A stretch of DNA of 64,000 bases from the NCBI GenBank assembly GCA_937873495.1, contig CALMXZ010000014.1, positions 1 to 64,000 on the forward strand. Direction: 5' to 3'. The notes beneath the pieces were generated by a model. It worked only from the letters and a program-made list of their open reading frames with translations. It did no database searches and had not been told where the DNA came from. How positions within the stretch are numbered: position 1 is the first letter of the stretch; every line of letters starts with the position of its first letter. This DNA is from an uncultured Trueperaceae bacterium (lineage in GTDB: Bacteria; Deinococcota; Deinococci; Deinococcales; Trueperaceae). Both the position numbers and the translations under genes were made by a program. Shown piece after piece: positions 1 through 11,581 of this stretch.

Positions 1-70
1 GCGGGTGGGGGGGGACCGCGGGCGGGCGGGGGGGTGGGGGGGTGGGCGCGGCGGCGGGGGGTGGGGGGGG
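1..70 (+). repeat. G-tract low-complexity run, quadruplex-prone
   Basis: The plus strand has many runs of three to eight G in 70 bases, and together they meet the usual G-quadruplex pattern. On the minus strand the run is inside polX and encodes mostly Pro with Ala and Thr. It may be a real expansion-prone coding tract or partly an assembly error. Confidence 0.6.
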
Positions 71-790
71 CGCTGCAGCGCCGCCGCGGTGGACCGCCTC
101 TTCGGTCGCGGCCTTCTCGATCACGGCCGCCTTAGTCGCGGCCCCCTCGGTCGCGGCGTCGTCGGTCGTGGCGAGGAGGTCGACGTCGCCGACCGTCTCG
201 CGGCGGCGTCGGTACGAGCCGGCGACCTCCAGCCTCAGCACGCCCGGCACGGCGCGCAGCCGCTCGATCAGGGGCTCGACGACCGCATCGACCTCGCCCA
301 GCCGTGTACGCCCGACGTTGCGGTGGTAGGCCTCGATGCCACGCTGGATGGCCTCCAGCTTCTTGGCGCCCACGCCAGGGAGGCCTTCGAGCTTGCCGGC
401 CGGGATGGCCGCCTCGAGCTCCGCGACGCTCGTGATACCGACGGAACGCCACAGGCCCTGGACGAGCTTCGGTCCGACACCCTTCACGCGCGTGAGCTCG
501 ATCAGGCTCGGTGGCACCTCCTTCGCGAGGTCCTCGAGCTGGGGGAAGCGCCCGGTCGTGGCCATGACCGTGAGCTTCTCGGCGATCTCCTTGCCGACGC
601 CCTTGATATCGGTCAGCGGCTCACCCGCCTCTACCTTGGCGGCCACGGACTCGCCGAGGGACGCGACGGCCTCCGCCGCGTTGCGGTAGGCGCGGACCTT
701 GAAGGAGTTCTCGCCGTTGATCTCGTTCAGGTCGGCGTACTGCTCGAGGAGGCGGACCATCTCGGCGTTGCTCATGCCGGCATTATTCAT
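1..790 (-). CDS. polX: Family X DNA polymerase (PolX), C-terminal part beyond window
   Basis: Repair-type DNA polymerase of family X, cut by the window edge so that about 263 residues are visible. Three helix-hairpin-helix segments are readable (IKGVGKEIAEKL, VKGVGPKLVQGL, LPGVGAKKLEAI), followed by the palm motif GSYRRRRETVGDVDLL with the DxD metal-binding aspartates. Directly after that motif comes an Ala/Glu/Thr-rich stretch and then a Pro/Ala-rich run encoded by the G-rich first 70 bases; this low-complexity insertion is unusual in the palm. The start is ATG 790 or ATG 775; the second fits the usual family N-terminus better, and neither has a strong ribosome site. It lies 40 bases downstream of ligA on the same strand, probably co-transcribed. 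The PHP exonuclease domain expected for bacterial PolX would lie outside the window. Confidence 0.85.
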   Translation of the reverse strand, partial: MNNAGMSNAEMVRLLEQYADLNEINGENSFKVRAYRNAAEAVASLGESVAAKVEAGEPLTDIKGVGKEIAEKLTVMATTGRFPQLEDLAKEVPPSLIELTRVKGVGPKLVQGLWRSVGITSVAELEAAIPAGKLEGLPGVGAKKLEAIQRGIEAYHRNVGRTRLGEVDAVVEPLIERLRAVPGVLRLEVAGSYRRRRETVGDVDLLATTDDAATEGAATKAAVIEKAATEEAVHRGGAAAPPPPPAAAPTPPPPRPPAVPPHP

Positions 791-830
791 GCTGGCCCTG
801 CTCGACCCGGAGCCGCTCACGCCGACCCCC

Positions 831-3402
<2,572 letters not shown>

Positions 3403-3453
3403 TGGTGTGACCTGGCATACACGGGACCGCCACGAGTCGACCTCCGGCCACAT

Positions 3454-4899
3454 ATGCTCTGGCGCGTGGACAACGTCAGCCAGTCGCTCACCCTCGCCAT
3501 CGGCGGGGTGGCCCCCCCCCTCATCGCGTTCGGGCGGGTGGCTGGCGCGCGCCTGGGCCGCGCCCCCGCGGCTTTCGTCGGGGCAACGGCGCTACTCGCC
3601 GTCCAGGCGGTCGACCTTGAGGCGGCCGTGCGGCTGGTCAACGGTGAGGTCCTTCTCCTCCTCTTCAGCCTCATGGTCGTCAACGCCAGCCTCGCCAGCG
3701 CGGGCGCGTTCAGGCTCCTCGCCACGCTCATGACGAGGGGAACGCTCGGGCCCAAGCGGCTCCTTGCGCTGCTGGTCCTCAGCGCCGGCGTCCTGTCTGC
3801 CCTGTTCCTCAACGACACGGTCGTCCTGATGCTCACCCCGCTGGTGGTCCGCGCAGCGCGCCGCCTCGGGCTGCCGCCGCTGCCCTACCTCCTCGGCCTC
3901 GCGCTCGCGGCGAACGCCGGGAGCGTCGCGACGGTGACGGGCAACCCGCAGAACGTGCTCGTAGCCGTCGGCGCCGGGATCGGTTACGGCGAGTTCGCGG
4001 CTCGCATCGGCCCAGTCGCGCTGCTGGCCCTCGCCGTGACGCTCGGCGTACTGCTGGTGGTGTTCCGGCGGGAGCTGCGGGGCGGGCGGTTGGTCGTCGC
4101 GGGGGCCGCCACTGCGGGCGCAGTTGCCGGTGCCGCGGGCAGCGAAGGCCACGTCGCGGAAGGTCACGCGAAGGACGGTATTGAGGGCGTCCCAGTAGGT
4201 GCCACGGCAGGCCCTGCCCCGCTGCCGCGGGTCCAGCGGGGCCGACTCCTCGTCAGCGGCGCGGCGGCTCTCCTAATGCTCGCCGGGTTCGTCGCGGGCG
4301 TGCCGGTGGCGCTGGCGGCCGCGATCGCCGCGGCGCTGCTCCTCGCCAGCCACGGGCGCGGGGCCAGTCTCATCCTCAAGCGCGTCGACTACGAGTTGCT
4401 GGTCCTCTTCGCGGGGCTCTTCGTGGTCGTCGGTGCTATCGCGGCGACGGGGCTGCCGGAGCAGTGGTTGCTCGGGCTCCTCGGGGCGGGGGGCGGTGCG
4501 CTGAGCGGCCAGGTTGGCGGTGCGTTAGGCAGCGCGCTTGGCGGCGCGGCGGCCGGTCAGGTTGCCACGGGGCCGGCGGGGCTCGGCATCCTCACGGCGG
4601 TCACGGCCGCGCTCTCGACGCTGGTGAGCAACGTGCCGGCCGTGCTCGTGCTCCTGCCGGCGCTCGCGCTGCCGACGCTGGCGCCGCCCGCCGGCACGAC
4701 GCTCGGCCTGACCGTAGCGATGGCCTCTACGCTGGCCGGGAACCTCACGCTCATGGCGTCCGTCGCCAACCTCATCGTGGCCGAGTCAGCCCGGCGGCTC
4801 GGCGAGGAGGTCGGGTTCTGGGCGTACCTGCGCGTCGGGGTGCCCGTCACGCTGCTCAGTCTGCTCCTAGGGTGGCTCTACCTCGCGTTCGTAGCGTGA
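3454..4899 (+). CDS. ArsB/NhaD/SLC13-type anion permease
   Basis: Polytopic membrane transporter of 481 residues with about 11-12 hydrophobic segments. Ion-transporter superfamily signatures are FLNDTVVLMLTPLVVRAARRLG (near 127-148), GSVATVTGNPQNVLVAVG (near 155-172), SNVPAVLVLLPALALP and, at the C-terminal pseudo-repeat, NLTLMASVANLIVAESA. These are the paired re-entrant motifs of ArsB/CitMHS/YbiR-type carriers. Substrate could be arsenite, dicarboxylate or Na+/H+; no ars genes are nearby, so it stays open. A long polar loop near 210-265 splits the two halves. ATG 3454 is used; GTG 3466 is possible. Confidence 0.8.
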   Translation: MLWRVDNVSQSLTLAIGGVAPPLIAFGRVAGARLGRAPAAFVGATALLAVQAVDLEAAVRLVNGEVLLLLFSLMVVNASLASAGAFRLLATLMTRGTLGPKRLLALLVLSAGVLSALFLNDTVVLMLTPLVVRAARRLGLPPLPYLLGLALAANAGSVATVTGNPQNVLVAVGAGIGYGEFAARIGPVALLALAVTLGVLLVVFRRELRGGRLVVAGAATAGAVAGAAGSEGHVAEGHAKDGIEGVPVGATAGPAPLPRVQRGRLLVSGAAALLMLAGFVAGVPVALAAAIAAALLLASHGRGASLILKRVDYELLVLFAGLFVVVGAIAATGLPEQWLLGLLGAGGGALSGQVGGALGSALGGAAAGQVATGPAGLGILTAVTAALSTLVSNVPAVLVLLPALALPTLAPPAGTTLGLTVAMASTLAGNLTLMASVANLIVAESARRLGEEVGFWAYLRVGVPVTLLSLLLGWLYLAFVA

Positions 4900-4992
4900 C
4901 CGGTCGCGACGACCCTCGCGCGGCTTCTCGAGTGAACCGCTCTTCGGCCGCCCCCGGGCCTTGCGGACGGGCGTAGGGCGGCGACGCCACTC

Positions 4993-6945
4993 TCAGGGAC
5001 AGTGGATGGAGCAGATGCCGTCGTCGTCACACTCCCACACGCACATCTCCTCTTTGACATTGCCCCGCACTTCCGCCTGGCCCTTCCCGATGGGCCGGGC
5101 ATCCTCCGGGATGGCATCCACGCCGTTATCGACTAGGAAGACTTCGAGCAGGATGGTGTCGACGTCGCTGGTCCGGATGTCGTTCGGGGTGTTGTGGAAG
5201 TAGTAGATCTCAGGCGACGTCGTGTCTACCACGGTCCCATCGACGCCCATCAGGTCGGACAGGTCGCCGTGCGTGCCGCTCGTCGACCAGCGGAAGCGGT
5301 AGTTGCCGACGGGCGGGTCGCCAACGGCGAGCACCTTGAACCTCGCAGACGACATCTCCAGCGAAACAGTGGCGACGGGTGGGTCGACGAGGAACCGCGC
5401 CGGCATGACCTCCGCCTCCCACGACGCCACGGCGGGCGCAGAGGCGAGGTCGGCCACGATCTTCGTGAGGTCGCCGCTAACGAGGACGGTCTCGACGGCG
5501 AACGCGACGGCCGCGGCGCTGGCGTGCGCGGCCAGCCGGGCATCGGCGGCCTCGATGGAGAACTTGCGCTGCTCGCTCAGGTTTAACGCGTCCGTGAGCG
5601 TTCGGAGCGTGTCCAAGCGCAGCGGCTCGTTGGTGACCAGCTCCTGCAGCGCGAACTTCAGGGCGGCCGCGTAACCTTCACCGCCGCCCTTGAGGTACAC
5701 GCCGAGCTCGAGCAGGTGGCTGTCGTACACCCGCTTGACACCTTGACGCACTGCCTTCAGCTGGCCGGCGGTGAACTTGGCGACGCCACCGAACGCGAAC
5801 ACCCCGACCACCGGGATGAACAGGTCCTCCAGGAAGAGGTCGACCGACTTGTCGAACGCGATGTCGTCCCACTCGTCATGGAACGACGTGAACCGCGAGT
5901 CATGCCAGATCGGCAACGTGTCGCTGGTGAGGCTGGGGCCGATGAGCACGAGCTCGTACTGCGTGAGCGAGGCCCCCTCGTGCGACGACAGGACGAGCGG
6001 CTCGCTCAGCACTGGGGCCCACGGGGCGTCGCCGGTGACGATGTCGCCCAGGGCCGCGAAGAACTCGAGGTTGCCGGTGGCGGGCACGTCGACTGTGCCT
6101 ACGAGGACGGGCGGGTCGACCTCATGCGAAGCCTGGTCCACGTCCTCCCATGCCACCTCGTACGCCAGGAGCGCAGCCGGGCGCCTGAGGTGGTTCTGGA
6201 CGACCACGCCCCTGCCCGCCGGGTTGTGAAGCACCATGGCGCCCGCCTGCATGTCGGTGCCCCCTTGGATGATCACGCTGTCCTCACCGGCCTGCGGCTG
6301 CAGCTCGGTGCCGTGCGCGTTCAGCAACCACGGCGCGAACGGGCACACCGTCTGCCTCTGGAGGGCCGCCTGCATCTCCGGATCGCCGACGATGCCGGCC
6401 TGCGCCGCGAGCATCGCGTCGCGCAGCGCCTGGTCGGGAGCTGCCAGGCCGTTCCCGCCGGCCAGGAGGAGGCGTTGGAGGTGCGCCATGACGTCGGCGA
6501 CCTCGCTTCTTTCGCTCAGCAGGCTCCGCACCACGTCTTGCTGGTCCGCGGGCAACCACATGCCGCCGACGAGGTAGTACAGGAGCGCCTCGGACGTGCT
6601 CCTGAGCGACAGCTGGGCGTCGGCGCCCTCGGTGACCCCCAACGCCACGAGGTCGCCCGCGGGCGTCGAGACCGCCAGTTCGCTGCTTGTGCCCTTCATG
6701 ACGTACGCGGTGAACCGCCCGTCCGGCCCTACCGGGTAGACGCCGAAGGGCGTGGTGACCTCGAGCGACGCGACGTCAAGGGAGTGGCCCGCCGGCAGCG
6801 ACAACGTGCCGGTGACGCGCGCGGCCCCCAACGGGACCGGGTCGCCGGTCGGGCCGCCACAGGCGCCCAGAACCAGGCAGAGGGCCGCGGTAAGGATGCC
6901 GATGAGCACGGGCGAACGGACGGTTCCGGTGCGGTGTTGGACCAT
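4993..6945 (-). CDS. Large secreted lipoprotein, unknown function
   Basis: About 650 residues from ATG 6945, chosen because it places a signal peptide at the N-terminus ending in the lipobox LVLGAC, so the Cys would be lipidated. The longer frame back to 7059 adds a non-signal extension. After the lipobox a carboxypeptidase-regulatory-like beta segment (VTGTLSLPAGHSLDVASLEVTTP) is seen, then long stretches without a recognised domain. The C-terminus ends CVWECDDDGICSIHCP, with four cysteines in 16 residues. Convergent with the upstream permease gene. Probably exposed at the cell surface. Confidence 0.7.
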   Translation of the reverse strand: MVQHRTGTVRSPVLIGILTAALCLVLGACGGPTGDPVPLGAARVTGTLSLPAGHSLDVASLEVTTPFGVYPVGPDGRFTAYVMKGTSSELAVSTPAGDLVALGVTEGADAQLSLRSTSEALLYYLVGGMWLPADQQDVVRSLLSERSEVADVMAHLQRLLLAGGNGLAAPDQALRDAMLAAQAGIVGDPEMQAALQRQTVCPFAPWLLNAHGTELQPQAGEDSVIIQGGTDMQAGAMVLHNPAGRGVVVQNHLRRPAALLAYEVAWEDVDQASHEVDPPVLVGTVDVPATGNLEFFAALGDIVTGDAPWAPVLSEPLVLSSHEGASLTQYELVLIGPSLTSDTLPIWHDSRFTSFHDEWDDIAFDKSVDLFLEDLFIPVVGVFAFGGVAKFTAGQLKAVRQGVKRVYDSHLLELGVYLKGGGEGYAAALKFALQELVTNEPLRLDTLRTLTDALNLSEQRKFSIEAADARLAAHASAAAVAFAVETVLVSGDLTKIVADLASAPAVASWEAEVMPARFLVDPPVATVSLEMSSARFKVLAVGDPPVGNYRFRWSTSGTHGDLSDLMGVDGTVVDTTSPEIYYFHNTPNDIRTSDVDTILLEVFLVDNGVDAIPEDARPIGKGQAEVRGNVKEEMCVWECDDDGICSIHCP

Positions 6946-7055
6946 GCGCCATTGTGGGGCGCGTTCGGTTAAAGCGGCGTTAAATGAGCACGGGCGCGTG
7001 GGGCACGCGGCTTTCGACCCCGGCTTCAGGTGGGGCCTATCCCGCGGTCCGCTTG

Positions 7056-8279
7056 TCAAGCGTTGTCAGCGGTCCGCTTCTCGACCGGCTCGGACCAGGC
7101 GGCCAGGCGCCGGCTCAGCGCGCCCATGACCGCCCCCGGTGTGAGTCTCAAGGCGGTGTCGCGAAGGCCGATGACCATAGGGCCGGAAGCCTGCGCGACC
7201 CGGCCAGCCATGCGGGAGCGGAGCATGAGGGTCTTGGTTCGCTTCTGCCTGAGCGTGGAGTAGCGGGCAAGCGCCGCATCCAGGCCGGTGGTGCCCGCGC
7301 CTCGGAGCAGCAGGGCCAAGGTGGCCGCGTCCTCGATGGCTTGCCCCGCGCCCTGCCCGAGGTTCGGCGTCATGGCGTGCGCGGCGTCGCCGAGGAGCAC
7401 GGTCCGTCCGCGGGCGAACGAAGCGAGCGGTCTCGCGAGGTCGTAGATGTCGTGTCTCATCACCCGCTCGGGCGGCGTGGCCTCGATGCACGCCTGGATG
7501 GGTTCGTGCCAACCCATGAACCGCTGTCTCACGGCCTCGTACTCGTCCGGGAACGCCGTACCCTCGGGGGTAGTCATGGTGCCGAACCAGTAGACCCGGT
7601 CGTCAGGGAGCGGCACCACCCCGAAGATCTGCCCGCGCCCCCACGTCTCCCCGGCCGCGCCTCGAAGGTCGAGCGGCCGGGCGGTAACCCCGCGCCAGGC
7701 CGTGTAGCCGGCGTAGCGCAGGCCCGTGTCCAGGCCAAGGGCGGCGCGGTTGCGGGAGCGGATGCCGTCGGCGACCACGACGAGGTCGTAGTCCTCCGTG
7801 GCGTCACCGACCATGACGGCTGGGGCGCCGTCGCCTGCGACGAGCGCCGAGCATCCCGTCCGCACGGTGCCAGGGTGCAGGCGATCGGCGAGAGTCTGGT
7901 GCAGCGCGACGCGGTGAACGCTGCGCATGGATGCGACCGCGCTGGGCGGCACGGTGATGAGCCAACTGCCGGACGGATGCCGCTGACCGGCACGCAGCGT
8001 GGCTATCGTTCCGCTCGATATGTCTCGAACGACATCGCCGAGCCTCAGCGCGTCCAACGCAGCGAAGGCGTTGCCGAACAGCGTCAGACCCGCGCCGCTA
8101 GGGCTCGGGTCCGGTCGCTGCTCATACACCGTCACGTCGTGACCGTCGGACTGTAGCCCTGCCGCGGCCACCAGACCACCGATCCCCGCGCCGATGACGG
8201 CGATGCGCAGCGTCAGTACCGGCGTCTCCCCTTCAGGCCTCGGCGGCATGGAAAGCAGGCTCGGGGTCAGCTTCGCCAT
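7056..8279 (-). CDS. FAD-dependent aromatic-ring monooxygenase-like protein
   Basis: Flavin monooxygenase of the UbiH/salicylate hydroxylase class. The Rossmann GxGxxG is in LRIAVIGAGIGGLVAAAGL, the second FAD motif is DLVVVADGIRSRNRAALG, and GRTVLLGDAAHAMTPNLGQGAGQAIEDA is the third (GD...P). Substrate unknown. The start is uncertain: ATG 8279 and ATG 8249 are in frame, while a GGGGAG at 8226-8231 sits 9 bases before CTG 8216, close to the usual N-terminus. It follows the DUF1801 gene by 8 bases, so the two form an operon. Confidence 0.82.
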   Translation of the reverse strand: MAKLTPSLLSMPPRPEGETPVLTLRIAVIGAGIGGLVAAAGLQSDGHDVTVYEQRPDPSPSGAGLTLFGNAFAALDALRLGDVVRDISSGTIATLRAGQRHPSGSWLITVPPSAVASMRSVHRVALHQTLADRLHPGTVRTGCSALVAGDGAPAVMVGDATEDYDLVVVADGIRSRNRAALGLDTGLRYAGYTAWRGVTARPLDLRGAAGETWGRGQIFGVVPLPDDRVYWFGTMTTPEGTAFPDEYEAVRQRFMGWHEPIQACIEATPPERVMRHDIYDLARPLASFARGRTVLLGDAAHAMTPNLGQGAGQAIEDAATLALLLRGAGTTGLDAALARYSTLRQKRTKTLMLRSRMAGRVAQASGPMVIGLRDTALRLTPGAVMGALSRRLAAWSEPVEKRTADNA

Positions 8280-8287
8280 ACACGCCT

Positions 8288-8650
8288 TTACGGCACCTCG
8301 GCATCGATCACGCGCTTGTGCACCAACACCAGGTCCTCGATCAGCTCGTCGGGGAGTGGGACTTTCAAGGTGAACTGGACCGCGTGCTGGGTGGTCTTGT
8401 AGCCGGCTAGCCGGTCGCTCAGCTCTTCGATCGCCCATGACGACGGGTAGAAGCTCATGTGCTTCTTGGAGGCGGTGAGGTAAACGAGGGGGCGCCCGCG
8501 GTACCGAAAGGTCGGCATCGCATAGCTCATCGTCTCCTTCACGTCCGGAACGATCCGCTTGACCAGCGCGCGGATCCGTTCGAGCTCCGCTCGACGCTCT
8601 GGATCCACGTCGGCGAGGTACTCGTCGATGGTGTCCGCCTTGGCACTCAT
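8288..8650 (-). CDS. DUF1801 / YdhG-like protein
   Basis: 120 residues matching the DUF1801 fold: N-terminal helix IDEYLADVDPERRAELERIRALVKRIVPDVKE, then SYAMPTFRYRGRPLVYLTASKKHMSFYP and the C-terminal AVQFTLKVPLPDELIEDLVLVHKRV. The family includes proteins proposed as iron chaperones, but its role is not settled. It is the first gene of a two-gene unit with the FAD monooxygenase. Divergent from the carbonic anhydrase gene with a 64-base gap. Confidence 0.8.
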   Translation of the reverse strand: MSAKADTIDEYLADVDPERRAELERIRALVKRIVPDVKETMSYAMPTFRYRGRPLVYLTASKKHMSFYPSSWAIEELSDRLAGYKTTQHAVQFTLKVPLPDELIEDLVLVHKRVIDAEVP

Positions 8651-8714
8651 GGCCTCATGCTAGCAACGCCCCGCATCACACCGCCAACCCAGGCGTTCAC
8701 TTACACTCGCCCAC

Positions 8715-9362
8715 GTGGCAGACCCGGCAGACCTCCTCTCACGCAACCGCGCCTGGGCCGCCGACATGGTCGCCAGTGACCCGGACTTCTTCGCGCGCCT
8801 CGAGTCCCAGCAGGCGCCCCGTTACCTCTGGATCGGCTGCTCCGACTCGCGCGTGAGCGCGAACGTCATCGCGGGCCTGGAGCCGGGCGAGGTGTTCGTC
8901 CACCGCAACGTCGGCAACGTCATGGCGAACGCGGACCTCAACGCGCTGACCGTCCTCGACTTCGCCGTCTCCGTGCTCAAAGTCGAGCACGTGATCGTCG
9001 TCGGGCACTACGGCTGCGGCGGCGTTTCTGCCGCACTCGACGGCAAGAGCCACGGGCTACTCGACAACTGGCTGCGGCACATCAAGGACGTGGCTGCCAA
9101 GCACGCCGCGCTCCTCGACTCCCTCCCGGCAGAGGCGCGGGCTAGGCGCCTCGCGGAGCTGAACGCCATCGAGCAGGCCCGCAACGTCTGCCACACGAGC
9201 ATCGTCCAGGAGGCGTGGGCCGGCGGCCATCCGCTCACCGTGCGCGCCTGGATCTACGCGCTGCATGACGGCGTGCTGCGCGACCTCCGCTTCATCGTGC
9301 GGGGGCCCGGGGACCTGCAGCCCGCTTACCGGCTGTCGCTCGGGGAGACCGGCTCGGGTTAG
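8715..9362 (+). CDS. can: Beta-class carbonic anhydrase
   Basis: Interconverts CO2 and bicarbonate in the cytoplasm. 215 residues, normal length. Zinc ligands and the active-site dyad are visible: CSDSR (Cys and Asp-Arg near 42-46), then HYGCGG (His and Cys near 98-103). HRNVGN is the conserved substrate region. The start is GTG 8715, which gives MADPADLLSRNRAW as in typical N-termini. Stands alone. Confidence 0.95.
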   Translation: MADPADLLSRNRAWAADMVASDPDFFARLESQQAPRYLWIGCSDSRVSANVIAGLEPGEVFVHRNVGNVMANADLNALTVLDFAVSVLKVEHVIVVGHYGCGGVSAALDGKSHGLLDNWLRHIKDVAAKHAALLDSLPAEARARRLAELNAIEQARNVCHTSIVQEAWAGGHPLTVRAWIYALHDGVLRDLRFIVRGPGDLQPAYRLSLGETGSG

Positions 9363-9424
9363 CGGACGATTGGCGGGGGCGACGAGCAGGTAGTGCCCGC
9401 CGGTCGACAGATATGCAACCTAGC

Positions 9425-9440
9425 GGTTACACATGTAACC
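9425..9440. promoter_or_regulatory. Palindrome GGTTACA-CA-TGTAACC upstream of yggS
   Basis: A 7-bp inverted repeat with a 2-base centre, about 170 bases before yggS. Compact and AT-richer than its surroundings, it looks like a dimeric repressor site. The 250-base gap holds no gene; two ATACCGAC repeats lie just downstream (near 9535-9560). Confidence 0.4.
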
Positions 9441-9611
9441 GATGAGCGAACCACCGAAGGTGTCGCGCGGCCGCCGCACGCCGATCCATGGCCGAACGAC
9501 GATAAGAGCGTTGGAGGCGGAGTAACCGACTAACATACCGACCTGTCTAGATACCGACTACGACGGATCGAGCGACGGACCTCACCGCGCGCGGCGGGCT
9601 ATCCTGCCTGC

Positions 9612-10403
9612 GTGACAGACGCGAGTGCTCCTCCCGACCCCCACTCGACCCCGACCGCCACGTCCGCCGAGGCGATCGGACGCAACCTCGACTCGGTGCG
9701 CGCCCGGATCGCCGCCGCCTGCCGCCGCGTAGGCCGCGACCCGGGCGCTGTGCGGCTCCTGCCCGTCAGCAAGACGGTGCCGGAGGAGCGCATCCGCATG
9801 GCGTACGCCGCCGGCTGCCGCTACCTGGGCGAGAACAAGGTGCAGGAGGCCATGGGCAAGCACGACGCGCTCGCCGACCTGACCGACCTGAAATGGTCGG
9901 TGATCGGGCACCTGCAGACGAACAAGGCCAAGTACGTGGCGCGCTTCGCCAGCGAGTTCCAGGCGCTCGACAGCCTGCGGGTCGCCGAAGCGCTCGACCG
10001 GCGCCTCGAGGTGGAGGGGCGCACGCTCGACGTCTTCGTGCAGGTCAACAGCTCCGACGAGGAGAGCAAGTTCGGTCTCACGCCGGCCGACGCGCCCGCC
10101 TTCGTGCGCGAGCTGCCCGACTACCCGCGCCTGCGAGTACGCGGGCTGATGACCCTCGCCCTCTTCTCGTCCGACACGGTGCGGGTGCGCGCCTGCTTCG
10201 TGCGCATGCGCGAGCTGCGCGAACGCCTCAGGGACGCTGCCGTGGATGGCGTGAGTATCGAGGAGCTCTCGATGGGCATGTCAGGCGACTTCGAGGCGGC
10301 CATCGAGGAAGGCGCCACCGTCGTGCGGGTCGGCCAGTCGATCTTCGGGGCACGCTCGCTGCCCGACACCTACTACTGGCCAGCTGACAACTCCCGTACA
10401 TAG
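9612..10403 (+). CDS. yggS: YggS/PLPBP family pyridoxal phosphate homeostasis protein
   Basis: Single-domain PLP-binding TIM barrel that buffers PLP and affects amino-acid metabolism. The PLP lysine is in LLPVSKTVPEERI (near residue 56). YLGENKVQEA, WSVIGHLQTNKAK, SMGMSGDFEAAIEEGATVVRVGQSIFGAR are family signatures. 263 residues, with an N-terminal extension of about 20. GTG 9612 is chosen as the only suitable start. Followed 95 bases later by the pyridoxal kinase gene: a B6 homeostasis pair. Confidence 0.93.
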   Translation: MTDASAPPDPHSTPTATSAEAIGRNLDSVRARIAAACRRVGRDPGAVRLLPVSKTVPEERIRMAYAAGCRYLGENKVQEAMGKHDALADLTDLKWSVIGHLQTNKAKYVARFASEFQALDSLRVAEALDRRLEVEGRTLDVFVQVNSSDEESKFGLTPADAPAFVRELPDYPRLRVRGLMTLALFSSDTVRVRACFVRMRELRERLRDAAVDGVSIEELSMGMSGDFEAAIEEGATVVRVGQSIFGARSLPDTYYWPADNSRT

Positions 10404-10498
10404 CGGCGGTAGGGTGCGTCGAACACGTCGAGCGGCGCCAGCGGCTCGGACGCGCTCGAAGCAGACGCCTGAAGCCAGGTGGCCTTGAGGAGCAACCC

Positions 10499-11329
10499 AT
10501 GGTCGATCCCGCCCAGTTGGCCCCACTACCCGTAGACATCGTGTCCGTGCAGTCGCAGGTCTGCTACGGCTGCGTCGGGAACAGCGTGGCCGTACCTACG
10601 CTGCAGGCGCTGAACCTGAATGTCGTGACCGTACCGACCGTCTACCTCAGTACGGTGCCCCAGTACGACACGTTGAGCGGCGGCGCCATCCCGCAGGAGT
10701 GGTTCGCGGGGTTCCTGGCGGACGTCCGGCGACGCGGCGTCCTGAAGCTCGCGCGGGCCGTGCTCGTGGGTTACCTCGGCTCGCCGGCGCAGGCCGACGC
10801 GCTCGCTGACTGGCTGAGGGACGCCGTCGCCGACAGGCCGGAGCTATTGGTGCTGATCGACCCCGTGATGGGCGACCACGACAGCGGCCTCTACGTCCAC
10901 CCGGAACTGCCCGCGGCGCTGACCGGCCTCACCGGGCTGGCCACGGGGCTCACACCGAACGCGTTCGAGCTCGAGCGGCTGGTCGGCAGGGCCATCGGCA
11001 CGCTCGACGAGACCGTGGCGGCCGCCCGCGCGCTGCTCGTCGGCCGCACCCGCTGGGTGGTCGTCACGAGCGCCGCGCCCGCCGAGACGGGGCGGGACGA
11101 GACGCGCATAGCCGTCGTGACGGCCGACGAGCATGCGGTGGTGAGCCACCGACGCGTCGCGTCGGCCGCCAAGGGCACGGGCGACCTGTTCTCGGCGGCC
11201 CTCCTCGCCGGCCTGCTGCGTGATGGCGATCTGTCCGGCGCCGTCAGGGCGGCGCAGGAACGCGTGGTCGCCGTGCTCGAGCGCACGGAGCGCCTCGGGT
11301 GCGCCGAGCTCGTGTTGAACGAGGTGTAG
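10499..11329 (+). CDS. pdxY: Pyridoxal kinase, PdxY/PdxK type
   Basis: Phosphorylates pyridoxal (and possibly pyridoxine) in the B6 salvage pathway; ribokinase superfamily. Start of fold: VDIVSVQSQVCYGCVGNSVAVPTLQALNLNV; GGAIPQEW and ILIDPVMGDHDSGLY are substrate-side motifs; the C-terminal AAKGTGDLFSAALLAGLL carries the anion-hole GTGD with the catalytic Asp. 276 residues. A strong ribosome site (TTGAGGAGCAACCC) precedes ATG 10499. With yggS it forms a B6 salvage-and-buffer unit. Confidence 0.9.
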   Translation: MVDPAQLAPLPVDIVSVQSQVCYGCVGNSVAVPTLQALNLNVVTVPTVYLSTVPQYDTLSGGAIPQEWFAGFLADVRRRGVLKLARAVLVGYLGSPAQADALADWLRDAVADRPELLVLIDPVMGDHDSGLYVHPELPAALTGLTGLATGLTPNAFELERLVGRAIGTLDETVAAARALLVGRTRWVVVTSAAPAETGRDETRIAVVTADEHAVVSHRRVASAAKGTGDLFSAALLAGLLRDGDLSGAVRAAQERVVAVLERTERLGCAELVLNEV

Positions 11330-11353
11330 GCACACGAGAACGTAGCCTGCTCG

Positions 11354-11557
11354 TCAGCCCCTGCGCTCGTTGCCGTGCTTGAAGTTCCCCGTGGCGCGCT
11401 GCAGGAGGCGCTGCACACCCGCCTCGTCGGCCGACGCGAGCTTGGCCGCGAGCTTCCTCGCGTTGTCGCCGCCGACGACGGTCACGCACCGGCCGCCCCA
11501 GAAGATGCGCACGGTGCCGGACTTGTCAACGCGGTAGTCGAACGGGTCGTTGGCCAT
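11354..11557 (-). CDS. Small conserved protein, unknown function
   Basis: 67 residues: MANDPFDYRVDKSGTVRIFW..., ending in LLQRATGNFKHGNERRG. I recognise the pattern (short N-terminal beta hairpin around RVxKxGxVxIxWxGR, then a helix and a C-terminal ATGNFKxGNER) as a recurrent small bacterial family without an assigned job. Convergent with pdxY. A ribosome-like GGAGG precedes ATG 11557. Confidence 0.75.
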   Translation of the reverse strand: MANDPFDYRVDKSGTVRIFWGGRCVTVVGGDNARKLAAKLASADEAGVQRLLQRATGNFKHGNERRG

Positions 11558-11581
11558 GCCGCCTCCGGGTGGGTCGTCAAG

